The notes: generated from the letters alone by a model not told the origin. A DNA stretch of 64,000 nt from Sanghuangporus weigelae (GCA_033182465.1 CP137326.1:186001-250000); one strand, 5' to 3'. Shown: positions 31,858 to 45,083, numbered from the stretch's first letter. Numbers and translations: made by a program.

Positions 31858-33472
31858 CGTGCTTGTTTTGGTTTGTCTGGGATCATGAAAGTAGAAGAGG
31901 TGGGTGCTTTATAGGATATTAGATGGACGGACCCGAGCGGGATGTCAGGTATGGTTCGGGTTCGGCACGGCGACTTCCTCGGCGAGGTGAGGCTGTGGAG
32001 CGCGATCTGTTTGTTTTGATGTTCGTTTAGTACATGGCGCGGATCCGGCCTCCCTGCATCGTGGGGGTGTATTCAAGTTCATGCAGAGCAACTGCACAGC
32101 CAATCTGCTTCCGTCGACCAGATCAAGTATCGTCGGCCGACAAAACGCAGATTCGTAAATTCAATCACACACTAGAACACCGGAAACAGACCAAAGGGCC
32201 ACATGCCCATAGATGCCTGTGTGAAGATCGGCGGTCTTTATACAGTCCTATACCTATTGAACGATATCTTCTCGAGTTCATTTCGCCATCGCGGCGAGCA
32301 CCAGCACTGTCCTTCTCTAGCCTCTCCTTTCCTTTTGTTCTCCGTAAGTTCTCGCAAAACACACATCTTTTGAAAGAAAAGAACTTGCTGAAGAAGGTCT
32401 GTACACGTTATTGAACACTAACCACCTACACGAACGTCAATCATCGTCGCGAATTCGACCCCTATGTCGAACCGGTAATTCCCGCTCCTTGAAGATGATA
32501 TTGCCAAGAGCCTTGTGGCACCCGTCGTGCCGCGCACTATATATAACCACTCCCCAAACATATTCATCCGTCGGTAGCCGCCTCCTGAAGAGACCGACCG
32601 ACCGTGACCAATTTCAAGCCGACAGCACAAATCACGGCTACCCTCTCGCTCAGAAGCATCGTGCTATACGAAGGAACTTCACCCGTAAAGTCCGTAAGTA
32701 GTTGAAGGACGAACGCACGGGCAGGGTATGTGGGGGCAGGGGATGTGGTGTGAATAACCATTCTCGGCCCATGAAACGTTCTCCATCGAATCCCAATACT
32801 TTCAATCCTTCGATTATAAAGGATACAGATCCGACGAACAATAGGACCATATGAGATATGGCTACCAAGGGAGGTTGTGGTCGTATTGGAGGAGCTGAGA
32901 CACGCATAAACGATGAAGTCAACAACTCCAGACAACTCCCTAAATACTGAAGAACCCCATCTCAATTTCGCACAGCAACTAGCAGAGGAGCTTGCAAGGA
33001 AGTCAATTTACATAAAGAATGTAGTAGAGTTGACGACCTCGAAGCATTCCTCCTATTGGAGAATCCCCAGACAGCATGACTGCATTGAGAAAGTGAGGGG
33101 GGTGCTCATTTGCTGCCCAGCAATATACCATCTTCATATAGAAAAAGACATTGTCCGTAAGACAATCAAATTAAGGATTGAGATATTGGAGAGAGAAGAA
33201 GAAAATGGTTTTCTTCCAGCGTGCGTGGAATGTAAGCAGGGAAACTAGATTATTCAATGCGAGACGTCGAGTTCTGCTGCTGCGTGATAGCGATCCCCGC
33301 CTCTTCGCTTGGACCCGACTTTCCATCGAGGAAAGTCTCTACTCATCAGATATAACCAACCAATAAACCGACTCCGTAGATTTAACCACCTGGTCCAAAT
33401 CACCAGAAAGGAGGCAGGGAAAAATCAAATGCGTCCAGCAGTACGTTGCAGAAAGACACTCCGCAGACGCCC
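31858..33472. other. 1.6 kb without a supported gene
   Basis: Short ORFs occur on both strands (for example 32,913-33,248, plus, 111 codons). None has a domain, a good start context, or an exon partner that I can see. The sequence is single-copy in this window. Confidence 0.4.
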
Positions 33473-35066
33473 TTAAATGGCTCCAACAAACCCTTCAGGC
33501 CTAAACATGAACCTCACAGTCCCTTCGTTCTTCCCAAGTCCCTCCGTATCGATCGCACCGCTCCGGCTAAGTACATCTTCCACGCCCCCCGTCCATGAGC
33601 CAAAGGCACCATGGTCGCCGGACATTCCAGATCCCCACGACGTCGTATCGCGCGGTCTTGGAGGGTGCTCGTGCTCCCGTAAGTGGATCTTCAACCGCAT
33701 GAGCCAGTCTTGTTTGTACGGTGCCGGAGGAGGGAGGGATTGTTGTTGCTGAGCATGCGGGTGTGGATGCGGATGAGAGTGATGCGGATGGGGTGTTCGT
33801 GGAGAAGGAACGTGCGGGGAGGGCGAGGATGGTGTGCTGGGTAAAGTCGTCGCAGATGGATTTTGGGCGGCGTGGATAAGGAGGTCGAGTAGGAGGTGGC
33901 ATATCTCTATATGATAAGCCGTAAGATCAAAGTTTGATTGAAAATGGCGAGGGTACGAACCCTCTAAATCCTCGACGCAGGTTTTGTACGTCTTTTCCCA
34001 CTCTCCATGACCTCCGAGGAGGGTGACCAGTTCAAACGTGATTCGAATACCAGATCCAGATGCAGCTTTCTCTGCGGAAGGAGGCTGCGGTTTCTCGAAA
34101 GTCCAGAGCAGCGCAGCAAGATAGATACATGCAAGCGCAACGACGTGTGGGGGATATTGCAGAGGTGCGAGAGTTCGATTACTATAAGTTCAACATCTCA
34201 TAAGTATCAAAGTTGAGAAGACTTGTGATACAGCCGTACCTATCAACAGCCAACCTCCATGCGAAGCGCGTGAGCGACTTCGACGCACGCAATGCACGAC
34301 CGATCTTGATTACGTATGGAAACGACATGCGCACGGTGAAGTTGAAGCAGACCGTCTCGAGGATGAGACGCTCGATGCCCAGGAGGTTTTGTCGGTCTTG
34401 TTCGACAGTCTACACAATAGAAATATTGAAGTTCCCGGCCGAGGTTTGAAGCGTGGAAACGTACAGTAGGATCGATCTCCACCTCGCCTCCCATCGCCTT
34501 CGAGCGTGCTGCAAGTTCGGGAAAGCGTACAGTGTAGGCTACCATTAAGATGTCGCGCGGCTTCTTGAGCGTATCGTGCATTTTGGTTGAGACGTATAGA
34601 CATGCCATCGTTACATCCTACACAATGACACAAGTCATCAGACCAGGTTAAGGAATAGGAAAGATATTGACTATTTACGCACGTAATAGTTGAAGTCCTT
34701 CCATGGAAAGAACAGATGAAACCGATGATACAGCGTTTGAGCTGTCGCGATAGTCTTCCTCGGACTGCACACCATCGTCAGGACCATACAACTATCAAAT
34801 AGCTATACGTACAACCCAGCCTTGAGCCCAACAGCCTCAATAAACCCACACGCCTGTTGACGGAGTCTCTCCTGCGGCATAGACAGCTTTCCGCGCTGCT
34901 TGTCAGATAGATACTCGACCTCTGCAGGCGAGAAGTATGGGTGATGATGCTTGACGTGAGATGCAGGTAGTTGTGAGGGTGACTGAGGTGCGATGAGGCG
35001 ATCTGGATCCCCTGGCGGTAGATTCATGTTCGGGTGTTCGTCGTAAGAATTCAAGTCAAAGGTCAT
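33473..35066 (-). CDS. Ctk2 / cyclin-K-like cyclin
   Basis: This is probably the cyclin partner of a transcriptional CDK (CTDK-I or Bur-type kinase) that phosphorylates the RNA polymerase II tail. Six exons read in frame: NLPPGDPDRLIAPQSPSQ and PYFSPAEVEYLSDKQRGKLS; PRKTIATAQTLYHRFHLFFP; DVTMACLYVSTKMHDTLKKP with RDILMVAY; NLLGIERLILETVCFNF; PPHVVALACIYLAALLW; and a His/Pro/Gln-rich tail ending FRPEGFVGAI. The first half is the cyclin box with the usual MACLY(V/I)S-K block; a second fold follows. It is about 470 residues long. It shares a 189 bp divergent promoter with Rpt5. Confidence 0.82.
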
Positions 35067-35255
35067 TGGGAGCGCAGGTCATGATCATCCCGCCGATCAG
35101 GTGAGATAAAGTAAGCAAGGGATCCCATTACCGAAACTGGAGGACGCGTACGCGTCACCGTCGAATTGTTAGCATTCAACTTCCTGAACTCAACACTCGA
35201 CACCCGACACCCAACACACTCTCGTATCCTTTTCCTCGACTCTATTAGTGCCGTC
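35067..35255. promoter_or_regulatory. Divergent promoter between cyclin and RPT5
   Basis: Only 189 bp separate the two start codons, so both genes must share control sequence. I see pyrimidine-rich stretches but no TATA box, and no certain proteasome control element. Confidence 0.6.
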
Positions 35256-36836
35256 ATGTCTGAAGCAGAGAAGGAAGCCACTTCAGAGCCAGTGGCGATG
35301 GACACCACGCCAGAAGAGACGAAACCAGTCGAAGAGACGTGGGATGATATCCCGGAGGAGATTATGGCGCTCAGTACCGACGAGATTAACTCACGGATAC
35401 GACTTATTGAGAATGATATCAAGGTGAATTCCAATTTGTCTCTTGAGGTAGGTCAGAATATATGAACTTATGTGAGGGATAGGTCATGCGTTCCGAGACG
35501 TTACGATTACAACACGAGCAAAGCGTTATGAAGGAGAAAATCCGTGACAACAAGGAGAAGGTCAAGCAGAACAAAGTCCTTCCATACCTCGTCGGGAACG
35601 TCGTAGAGGTGTGCTTTCCTCCTATATCACACATCTCAACCTGCAGACTCACTGTATATATTAGATTCTCGACATAGACCCAGAAGGCGAAGAGGATGGC
35701 GCGAACCAGGACCTCGACTCCATGCGCAAGGGAAAGAGCGCCGTGATCAAAACCAGTACACGACAAACCGTCTTCCTCCCACTTATCGGACTCGTCCCAG
35801 CAGAGAAACTCAGACCGGGTGACCTCATCGGCGTAAACAAAGATTCATATCTCATCCTCGACCAGCTTCCGGCAGAATACGACTCCCGTGTGAAAGCTAT
35901 GGAAGTGGACGAGCGGCCCACCGAGACGTATACTGACATCGGTGGTCTGGATAAGCAGATCGAGGAACTGGCCGAAGCGATCGTCTTACCGATGCACCAA
36001 GCAGACAAGTTCAAAATTCTGGGTATCACGCCTCCGAAGGGTGTATTGATGTACGGTCCGCCGGGAACAGGCAAAACACTCATGGCCCGCGCTTGCGCCG
36101 CACAAACACAAGCATGTTTCCTCAAACTCGCTGGCCCGTCCCTCGTCCAGATGTTCATCGGCGACGGTGCGAAGCTTGTAAGAGATGCATTTGAACTGGC
36201 GAAGGAGAAAGCACCGGCGATCATATTTATTGATGAGCTGGATGCCATTGGGACGAAGAGGTTTGACTCGGAGAAGAGTGGAGATAGGGAGGTGCAGAGG
36301 ACTATGTTGGAATTGCTGAACCAGCTTGATGGTTTCAGTAGTGACGAGCGTATCAAGGTCCATAACAGCTTTTTTCTCTACCCAGTCTACCTTTCGTTTT
36401 ATTAACATATTCTATTCATGTCTACAGGTCATCGCCGCCACGAACCGAATCGACATCCTCGACCCCGCACTGCTCCGCTCTGGCCGTCTCGACAGGAAAA
36501 TCGAGTTCCCGCTCCCTAACGAATCTGCGCGTGCTCGGATCCTCGAGATCCATTCCCGCAAAATGACCTTAAGGGACGACGTGAACTTTGAAGAATTGTC
36601 GCGGAGCACGGACGAGTTCAACGCGGCTCAGCTCAAGGCCGTTTGTGTTGAGGCAGGTATGATTGCGCTTAGAGAAGGCGCGAGCATTATTAGTCATGAG
36701 CATTTCCATTCGGGTATTGCTGAGGGTGAGATATTTTTATCTGACTGTTATGATATCTTTTGCAAAACAGTGAGACTAACTGTATTTTTCTACAGTGCAA
36801 GCGAAGAAGAAGAACGACCTCGTCTACTTCGCCTAG
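35256..36836 (+). CDS. RPT5: 26S proteasome regulatory ATPase Rpt5
   Basis: This is one of six AAA ATPases of the 19S base that unfold substrates into the 20S core. The five exons are 35,256-35,423, 35,483-35,608, 35,665-36,357, 36,428-36,725 and 36,796-36,836. The protein begins [12 protein letters not shown], has an N-terminal coiled coil ([20 protein letters not shown]), an OB domain, Walker A (GPPGTGKT), Walker B ([12 protein letters not shown]), the [14 protein letters not shown] arginine-finger region, and ends [10 protein letters not shown]. The C-terminal HbYX motif (YFA) is the Rpt5 tail that docks in the 20S alpha ring. Length is about 440, normal for the family. Every junction keeps frame. 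Confidence 0.97.
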
Positions 36837-37002
36837 ACTCTCTCGTCTCTCATATGCACCGGTTCCTTTTCAATTCAACTATCATTTTGTCCGAACATAC
36901 CACAATACAAGTTGCAATTCCATAATAGATCCATAAGGTCTCTTCGTTTTACAAGACAAAAGACAGAGTGGAGGAGATGAAATTTCCAAGGTTACAATAA
37001 AA

Positions 37003-38877
37003 TTAATCATCAAAGATATCAAAGTCGAGACCCCAGTCTTTGCTCGGGTTCACGGTTCGTAGAGGCTTGTGCGACACTGCAGCCTCTTCAAGCTCGGTGA
37101 ATAGGTCGACCGGGAGGGCTGACACTGTGCACACTTTCAGCCAACGACCAACCGAACAGCAACAAAATACAGACCTTGGAAGTTCTCCACGACTCGCGAG
37201 GGAGTGACACTCTTGGGGAGTACGATCGTCTAGTCACATAAAGAGACATCATTGGATTTATTTGTACAATCGGTTGAGATATATACGCACGCCTCGTTGA
37301 ATGTGCCACGAAATGATGACTTGCGCGGGTGTCATGCCCAGCTGGTTTGCGATTTTCTTGACCTGTGAAGTAGGTAGATGTGTGATAAAGAGATGCAGCT
37401 ACGAGTATTGTAGTTAATATGGGTAGAGCGACGTACCACAGGCAGCTGTAGCGTCTCCTTGACCTGCTTGTCACCGCCTAACGGGGAGTACGCTTCAACT
37501 GGTAAGTTGTTTTCTTTCGCCCACTGTACCCAGTCAGCAGTCAGCGTTTAAGACAGCTTAAAAAAAAAAAATTCTGTGCGAATGGCTGACTTTGACCAGG
37601 TCAGGTTGCGGGTTCCAATAACTAAGCTCGACTTGTAACGCGGCGGGCTTGATTTTGAGTGGGTTCGCCGTGAGGTTTTGAATTCTACATGCCGGAAAAC
37701 AAACATCAGTCGAAATGCGAGACAAGATTGTCTTGTAAGGGGGTACTAGTCACCGTTTAATGTTGAAGCTAACGAGTGAGATAGAGGAAAAGAAATCATA
37801 AGCATATAGTTCGCGTAGAGGTACGGAACTCCCGTAAGGGAGACGTACTTGCTGAGGCCGATATTTCTTACTTTCCCTTTCTCCACCATCTCTTCCAGCT
37901 TCTGCCAAGTCGGATATGGGTTCTCGGTCAGCTCTTTCTCATACACGCTGCCGCCTTTTTTAAATGCAATTGGCCTGATTACGAAATACGGATCAGCTCC
38001 GTGTCGCCAATAGGAGAAAACGCAAGAAATGAATGGGTGCGTACCAATGAATGAGGTACAAGTCGAGGTATTCTGTTCCGAGATTATTCAGTGATTCGTC
38101 AAGAGCCGGTTCGATATCTTCAGGTGCGTGAAAGCTATTCCATAGCTTCGAACAGACCATATATTAGTTTGGAAAATGTGAGAGGACTCGAATATCTAAC
38201 CTTGGAAGTGAGCCAGATTTCCTGACGAGGGACGCCACTTTCTCTTATTGCTTGCCCAACCTCTTTTTCGTTCTTTAAACCAAACAATTCAACCTCAGTT
38301 GTGCTTCATTCTGACACTGGATCACATACGCGATATATCCAGGCATCGTCGATGTGCCGGTAGCCAGTCCTCAAAGCTGTCTAGATTAATCAATAATATT
38401 CGCCATCAATTCACATTCTCCACTTTAAGACGTAGTTGATAAATCATACCTTGACAGCAGCACCGACTTCACCTGGTTTGGCCTTCCAAACTCCTAGAAG
38501 AACTTCAACACGCAAAGGAAAGACAACGACATATATCCGATCTTACCGAGTGCAACAGAAGGAATCTTGTCACCCGACGGAAGGTCAAAATGCGAAGGCA
38601 AAGTACTCAACCCGGCTTTCAGACTTCCATTTCTATGACAGGCACTACCAATCCCAGATGGCCAAGCAAAACGCGAGGTTGATCGGCTGAGAGACCGTAA
38701 ACCTGAGAACGCTAGGTACATGACGACGAATGCGATGAGAAGACGAGTGAAGACTAATTTTACAAGTGGGTGAGTTCTGATGCTCTTAGTTGATTTGGTA
38801 TCGGATCTGTCGTTTGATGGTGAGGAAGTGTTATCGCGTTGAGAGGGGTCGCTGGTGGATAAGAGTTCATACGACAT
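37003..38877 (-). CDS. Aldo-keto reductase with N-terminal membrane anchor
   Basis: This is an NAD(P)H-dependent carbonyl reductase of the AKR superfamily, close to the xylose reductase/GCY1 type. The core follows [13 protein letters not shown], with the catalytic tetrad seen as HIDDAWIY (Asp, and Tyr in IYRNEKEVG), LTSKLWN (Lys) and [10 protein letters not shown] (His). The cofactor-site block [15 protein letters not shown] and TIVLPKSV follow, and the protein ends [11 protein letters not shown]. Roughly ten short exons are needed. Unusually, about 65 residues precede the barrel and include a single hydrophobic span ([20 protein letters not shown]). The start at 38,877 ([10 protein letters not shown]) is preferred; an in-frame ATG at 38,916 is possible. 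It converges on Rpt5. Confidence 0.85.
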
Positions 38878-40961
38878 GCTGAGTAGTAGGCTGGTGTGAG
38901 AATAAATGTTTACCATTTAGCGGAAGGTAACATAAAATGACGTGACGTCGATCAAGATTTTTTCCCTTTTATGATCATGGACTAATAGTTGATCCGCTTC
39001 GTGCCGATATCATCTTACGTCAATAGAGCATATTGGCAACAGTCAAAATTTCGGACCACATCAAAAAATGATACCCGCACTATCGAAAAATGACAGTTAC
39101 CTAAATCGCTACGCGGTAGCCACGTCTCGCTTACGTTGAGTCTCAGTTTTGTGACCGAACTTCTGCTTGTATTGCAAACTTGTCCCCTCCAATATGCAAA
39201 CTGACATCACATAAAGAGCAAAATAGTGAATGCTAAGTGAATCACGGAGCTGCCAACTTATGCAGCATTTTCTATGAGTTTGGCTGTGGTCTTCAGTGTG
39301 TGCATCCGACTGGTTGTCACTTACTATTCCTCGAAAGGCTATCATTAATTAGAGCCCCACCTTCCTTACAGGGCTTACAAAATTATGAGCCGTCACCTTA
39401 TCAAAACTTGAAACACGTTGCCAATATGCTCTAATGAGGACTTGTGAAGATAAAATAACTCTCTCCTGCAACCATATTCGTACGATGCTTTCCGGCAGAT
39501 GGCTATATATCTCGGGTGAAAGGTCCTGTCCCTTACGAGTTATCTGGAGCCTGCGGGAAAGAACTGCACGAAAAATTCCTGAATCTGCTTCGAGGACGGG
39601 CCGTTGTAAGTGCTTACTTCTTGTGTGTGGTAGGTAAGACTGAACGCCCTGTGGAGATGCCATTTATCAGGGCTTCTGGTCATGGATAACGTGGTATTGA
39701 TGATAGCATAAGTGCTCTTCGTCTCACGAGAATGACTTCTTTATATTCATGCTGGAGACGATGGAGAAAAGCAGCTCTTCCCAATATTAGTGATCGACCT
39801 TGTGCAAAATAACAAGGTAGTGTGTGAGGGAACATAGTATTGCACTGTCAAGATTTTCGGAATCGGCTGTGATGCTATTCTCGAAAGATGCTGCGAGCCG
39901 ACGTCGATGAATGAGACGAATGATGTACAAAGCGAATGCTCCGCTAGCAAGGGAGGCTGAATCTCATCTTACTTGTCTCTATCGACAGCTCAAAACTGTC
40001 TCATCGCTCTCACGACCTTTTTATACCTTTCATCATGCTAGTCTCATTATCGTAACGGCAGCGAAAGGCACCAATCGCACGGCGTACCGAGAAGCAGAGG
40101 CGCATTATAATAAAGACATCGATGATGAGCCGAACGGTAAATCCAAAATTCCGTATGCGGATCAACACCATGATTGGCCGTACCTGAAAATCAATAGCTC
40201 AGGTCCCTCATCACGTCCAGGTCGTGGAAGCGGTGGAAGTAGTGAGGATAGAGAGGCACGAGACGAGAACCAACAATGTCCTCGCTGAGAACTCAAAAGC
40301 CAGACGCTTCAGACGCACGCACCAGGCGCATTCCGATCTTTTTTCAGGTCATCTTTCTTCTTCTTTTTTTTTTTTCTCGCTCGGCTTCTACTTCGGACTG
40401 GTTCCGCTCTGTATGCGGAACGAAAGAAAGCTTGCATAGCTGCGTTTGATGATGGTTTTGGTACCATGCAAATGTTCAAGTTCATTCGACTCGCACAAAC
40501 GTGCATAAAACATTGATTTATCGGCTGGTAGGTACTCATAGTCTGATGAAATGGACCCGGAAACGGAATAAAGATAAATTTCGTTTGTGTTTGTGGGCGT
40601 TGATGATATTGATTGCCGTTGATCGACATCGGTGCGGCCACCAAAGATTGGATCCGTCGGATTGAATACGCGACTGCTTCATTCCGCTTCTGCACCCCCC
40701 TCTCTCACACCTACACTATCCTTCAAAAAAATATTTTTCATCTTCCTCTTGTATGCTATAAACCAACCCTTGCTGGTCTAGGGTGTATCTTTCCTCCCTC
40801 TCTTTTCTCTTTTTCTTCACTCTTTCGCTAGACTCCATTATTCTACGTATACCCCACCTATATACAATCTATCTTTCGAACAACGAAAAGGTTGCAGACG
40901 CATAACTTCTGCAGGCCACGTACACATAGCCTGAATAACGACCGATACTACTGGCTTGCAG
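38878..40961. other. 2 kb intergenic region; inverted repeat and GH16 promoter
   Basis: No gene is supported. The 125-codon frame at 39,911-40,288 has no recognisable content. An 18-bp inverted pair built on AGAGCATATTGGCAAC lies at about 39,024 and 39,433. Before the GH16 gene there is a long CT-rich tract (about 40,770-40,830) and a TATAAA at 40,757-40,762, a usual fungal promoter layout. Confidence 0.5.
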
Positions 40962-42470
40962 ATGATGACGATAACTAAAAGCGCTGCTCTGGCAGCTGCG
41001 TTTGTGGCAACGTTGCCTTGGATGGCGAGTGCCACTCGGTATAACTATGCGATGGAATATTCTGGGTCTTCGTTCTTTGACAGCTGGTCATTCTATGATC
41101 ATTGTAAGTTCCTTTCAGAACACGATCGAAGCGCTATCACTGACACGTTGTAGTTGACAACCTTACAAACGGTGACGCTATGTGAGTATTATTCCAACTT
41201 TCTTTTCATCAGGATAGCACTAACGCTGAATGGCACATCAGGTTTGTGAACGATGCCGTTGCACAGAAGAATGGACTAGCTTTCGTGAACGACAACGGCA
41301 ATGCCATCATTCGCGTAGACAATTCTACGACCCTCAGTTTTGGTGAAAAGCGGGAATCAATCCGCATGACGTCGAAGGATCGATTCAAAGCTGGAAGCGT
41401 ATGGATTGCAGATTTCCTGCATGTGCCTTATGGAGTATGTCTTCCACCAACTTCCTTCCAATTCGTGAATTGAACAGTAGCGATGTCCCTTTAGTGCTCC
41501 ACCTGGCCCGCATTCTGGTCAACGACGCCAGATTGGCCAATAGGTGGCGAGATAGACACGTTTGAGGGAATCAACGATGTGAAAAATAATAGTATGACGC
41601 TGCATACCGAGCCGGTAAGGCTTTCATAACATTTTCAATAATCGCATGCTTACCTACGATTATCATCAATAGGGATGCGTGCAAGCGAATGCGACTCAAA
41701 CAAGCAAATTAGTTCAGTCAACCGATTGCAGCTATTTGCTTAATGGTAACCAAGGCTGCACCACGTCTGACCCGGATCCATCTTCCTATGGTGAGGCGTT
41801 TGCGAAGGCCGGTGGAGGTATGTACGTTACGGAGTACGCGGAATCCGGAATTTCGTAAGTTCCCTCCGTTGCACTATACGGGCAGTTGGCTGATTGCTTA
41901 CTTCACGCAGCATCTGGTTTTTCAGCGTAAGTCCAAAATAGCAGTTGAAATTTATGATGACGAAGGGTATTTCTTCAGCGGTCATCTATCCCAGAGTCGT
42001 TATCTGGCGGAAACGTAACCTCATTCGATACTTCTACCTTTGGGACTCCTACTGCAAACTGGCCAAATGCAGGATGCGATATTGAAACTTTCTTCAAGCC
42101 TCAGAACCTCGTCTTCGATATTACGCTCTGTGGTGACCTGTAAGTTCCTTCACCCTTCAGAGTCATTCGTTGTCTTATCACCTCTACATCGTCTAGTGCC
42201 GGATTGCAATCGATCTTCCAAGAAACTTGCCCAGGAGATTGTTATCACGACTGGGTGACTGGACCACCATCGAACTACGACAACGCTTACTTCGAGGTCA
42301 GAAGCGTCAAGATCTACGGATCTGGGCCAGGCGTATTCTCCAACGTCATCCTAGCAAATGCTGGAATCCATCATAGTAAGGCAGAGACGAATTGGATAGG
42401 GCTCACCGTACTCGCTGCATCATTGTTGTTCACCGTGAGCATGCAGTTCAACGTGCTATCTTTGTGGTGA
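40962..42470 (+). CDS. GH16 endo-beta-glucanase, probably GPI-anchored
   Basis: This is a secreted retaining glycoside hydrolase acting on beta-1,3(4)-glucans, in the cell wall or in food plant material. The signal peptide is MMTITKSAALAAAFVATLP, cut near ASA-TR. The start at 40,962 is the first ATG of the frame. The active-site block is GGEIDTFEGIND (nucleophile and acid/base Glu of E-I-D-x-F-E), after CSTWPAFWSTTPDWPIGGE. The C-terminus has a spacer and a hydrophobic tail (LTVLAASLLFTVSMQFNVL) typical of GPI attachment. At least seven introns, all in phase. Length is about 400, usual for the fungal MLG1-like group. Confidence 0.9.
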
Positions 42471-42859
42471 GGGTAGTCGAAGATGAAGACTTGTGCCGAT
42501 GTATTTCTATACCATCATTCTTTATTCCGTCTAATTTCTCGCATGTTTTTGGGTACTTTCGGGACTATACATCCAGAGCTTAGAATTTAGTGGAACAAGG
42601 CGAATGTAGCTTCTAGCATAACTAATCATGACAACAAATTAGGCTATAATTTGACTAAGCCGTCTAAGTATAGGAGATATTTCTCACACTCCTGCTGATG
42701 CTCATTTCACCGACTTGAATCCATATCGTTGTCGCTGACCTCCATCGCGATTGGCTTGCGCAACGACAGACTCTCTCAGGTATTCAAACAGCTATTTTCA
42801 AGCATAGCCTTCAGCTTACTCGTTGAAAAGCCTTGAACGAGGAAATTGACGTCCAAAAA
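42471..42859. other. Intergenic
   Basis: 3' flank of the GH16 gene and 5' flank of the splicing-factor gene, same strand. No other feature seen. Confidence 0.5.
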
Positions 42860-45083
42860 ATGCAAGGATACCCAGGCATGAACCGGCCTGGTCTTGGTCT
42901 ACGTCCGCCCATGCCTTCGTACGGTCAGGGACCTTCTATGATGACACTTGCTCAAAGGCAACAGGCTCAATCGCACTTGCGCATGGGAGCGCAGGAGGGC
43001 GTGACGCTCTTTGTTGGCTCGATTGCTGGTGGGATAACCGATGCGTTCTTGCAGCAGTTGCTTGGGGTGAGTGTTATGTTTTCGTTAAATTTTTTATATT
43101 GTGTATACTGATTGATGGTTGTGATTTTTTTAACGGTTGCGGTTGTGATTACGATGTATCTAGGCATGCGGAACGTTGCAGGCCTTCAAGCGACTCATCA
43201 CTCCCGCGAACAAACCTCAAGGGTTCGGCTTCGCGACGTTTGAGGGACCCGAGTCTGCAGCGCGTGCGATCAAGCTATTAGACGGAGCCGAGCTTCCAGG
43301 GATGGAAGATGGTGCACCTAATAAGAAGCTTCTGGTGCGTCTATGATGTATTATATCGTGTTTTGTTGACTAGATCCACGCCGGCTTGTTTTGCACGTGC
43401 AGGTGAGAGCGGATGAACAAAATAGAGGGATTATTGACGCTTATCAAGCCTCGCGCATGAACACTGATGTGAGCAATCATTTTTTTCTTCTTCTGTTCAA
43501 AATTCGACTTATAAGAGCGAATTATAGACAGATGACGCCCTGGTGCTGAAGGCGAGATCCGAAATCGATACGCTCCTGCAGAATATTAAAAGACAGCACG
43601 ATGAAGCAGCTCATAGTGGTAGCTTTGACAAGGACAAATACATCATTCCACCTCATCTGCACGATCTGCATGAAACAGACTTACCAGAGACGCAGCGTGG
43701 ACTTGTTATCTCCGAGATTGCACAGTTCCGAGAGCGTGCGGCGAAGAGAGAACGCGAGAAGATGAATGAGGTGACCAGTGCGATTCCGAGTGTAATGCCC
43801 TCTGGTCCGAGACAACGAGAGTGGGGCAGGCAGCAAGGAAGTGCCAGTTCTCCGCCTAGGCAGCAGGGTTTTGGCACTGGACCGCAGGGATACAATAAAG
43901 CCCCTGGATTTGTGAAGGAAGACAGTGTTGGTCCTCCGGGTCGACCGCGAAAGACAGACGAGGAGATGGAAGAGGAGCGAAGAGAAGCAAGGCGGAAAGA
44001 CGAGGAAGCTTCTTTCAGAGATGTACGTTGCGGTATCGTAATGTGTGTGCGGCGCGACACTAACAGCTTGACAGCGAGAACGCCGTTACGAACCCCGAGA
44101 ACGGGCGCGCGTCAGCACTCTTGAACGGACAATTGCGCGACAACGTGCGATGAAAGAAGCCGAGGAACGAGACAGGGTTGAGATGAAGTCTCGTTTGCAC
44201 ATTTGGGACGACGATGAAAGTGACGAGCTTTTCTATACAGACCGAGCTCGTTGGAGAGCTTCGCGGGTACGTCGTTTGGCTGCTGAGGAAGCTGCTGATG
44301 AGAAGTCTCGGATGTACGAAGAGAAAGAGGCTGAGAATCTCAGGCGAGAATCCGAGGCGTTCCTTGCGAGACAGATGGACGAAATGCAAGCATTGCAGGA
44401 CGAGCAACGCAAGGCTGGCATGTTACTCGACGATGGTGCTCCAGTCAAGCTCAACGTCTCTTTGCAACCGACCAACGCCCAGAAGGCGGAAGCGGCTGAG
44501 TCGAAGCCTGGTGCGGCTGCTGCATTCGCTGCACAGGAGGAGGAGGAAGAGGAGTTCAAGAAGCGTAAAGTCCCGCTTGTGAAACTTGACTTTAGTGTGG
44601 CGGAGGGGGAGAAGGCGAAGGAGAGGCTTGAGAAGATACGTGTTAGTGTTCCAAGAGACAAGGAGACGTTATTCAAGTCCAAGGTCCGATGGGATGGCAT
44701 TACGGATGTAAGCCAAATCATTAAAGCCTCCGATGTTAAGCTGAACTTTCTCTCAGCAACTTATTGATCGCAAGCTGGAGCCACTCATCAAACGCCAGAT
44801 GATGAAGTACTTGGGAGAGCTCGAAGATGACGATTTGGTGATGTTCACCGTTGAGCACCTCAAGGACCACAAAGGACCTCAAAAACTTGTTGAAGGTCTC
44901 GAACCTGTACGTCCGGTCCATTTTTCTTATGCCCCTCTTCTTCAAGTTCACCCACGCTAATGGTGTTACTAGGTCCTGGAAGAAGAGGCCGTAGACCTAG
45001 CCGTCGCAGTCTGGCGTCAAATCATCTTCGAAAGCATGGCGTACGGGGAAGGTCTTCATACGGAGCGGATGATCGTCGAGTAG
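42860..45083 (+). CDS. RBM25-like RRM/PWI splicing factor
   Basis: This is a nuclear pre-mRNA splicing factor related to RBM25 and yeast Snu71, which link U1 snRNP to splice-site choice. The start is the first ATG (42,860, MQGYPGMNRPG). A Pro/Gly/Met leader precedes an RRM (VTLFVGSIAGGITDAFLQQL as RNP2 and QGFGFATFEGPESAARAI as RNP1). An Arg/Glu/Lys-rich middle follows (KTDEEMEEERREARRKDEE; SRLHIWDDDESDELFYTDR). The C-terminal PWI domain reads LIDRKLEPLIKRQMMKYL, DLVMFTVEHLKDH and AVAVWRQIIFESMAYGEG. It is about 600 residues in eight or so exons and ends ERMIVE. RBM25 homologues share exactly this order. Confidence 0.88.

Noticed and set aside
32913-33248. 111-codon plus-strand ORF as a gene
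   Set aside because: No domain, no exon partners and no promoter features; single-copy background ORF.
39024-39433. 18-bp inverted repeats as a MITE
   Set aside because: The inverted 18-mers are about 375 bp apart, but I see no flanking duplication and no second copy in the window. They could equally be remnants of an unrelated repeat.
39911-40288. 125-codon ORF upstream of the GH16 gene
   Set aside because: No recognisable content and an implausible mix of low-complexity ends; probably chance.
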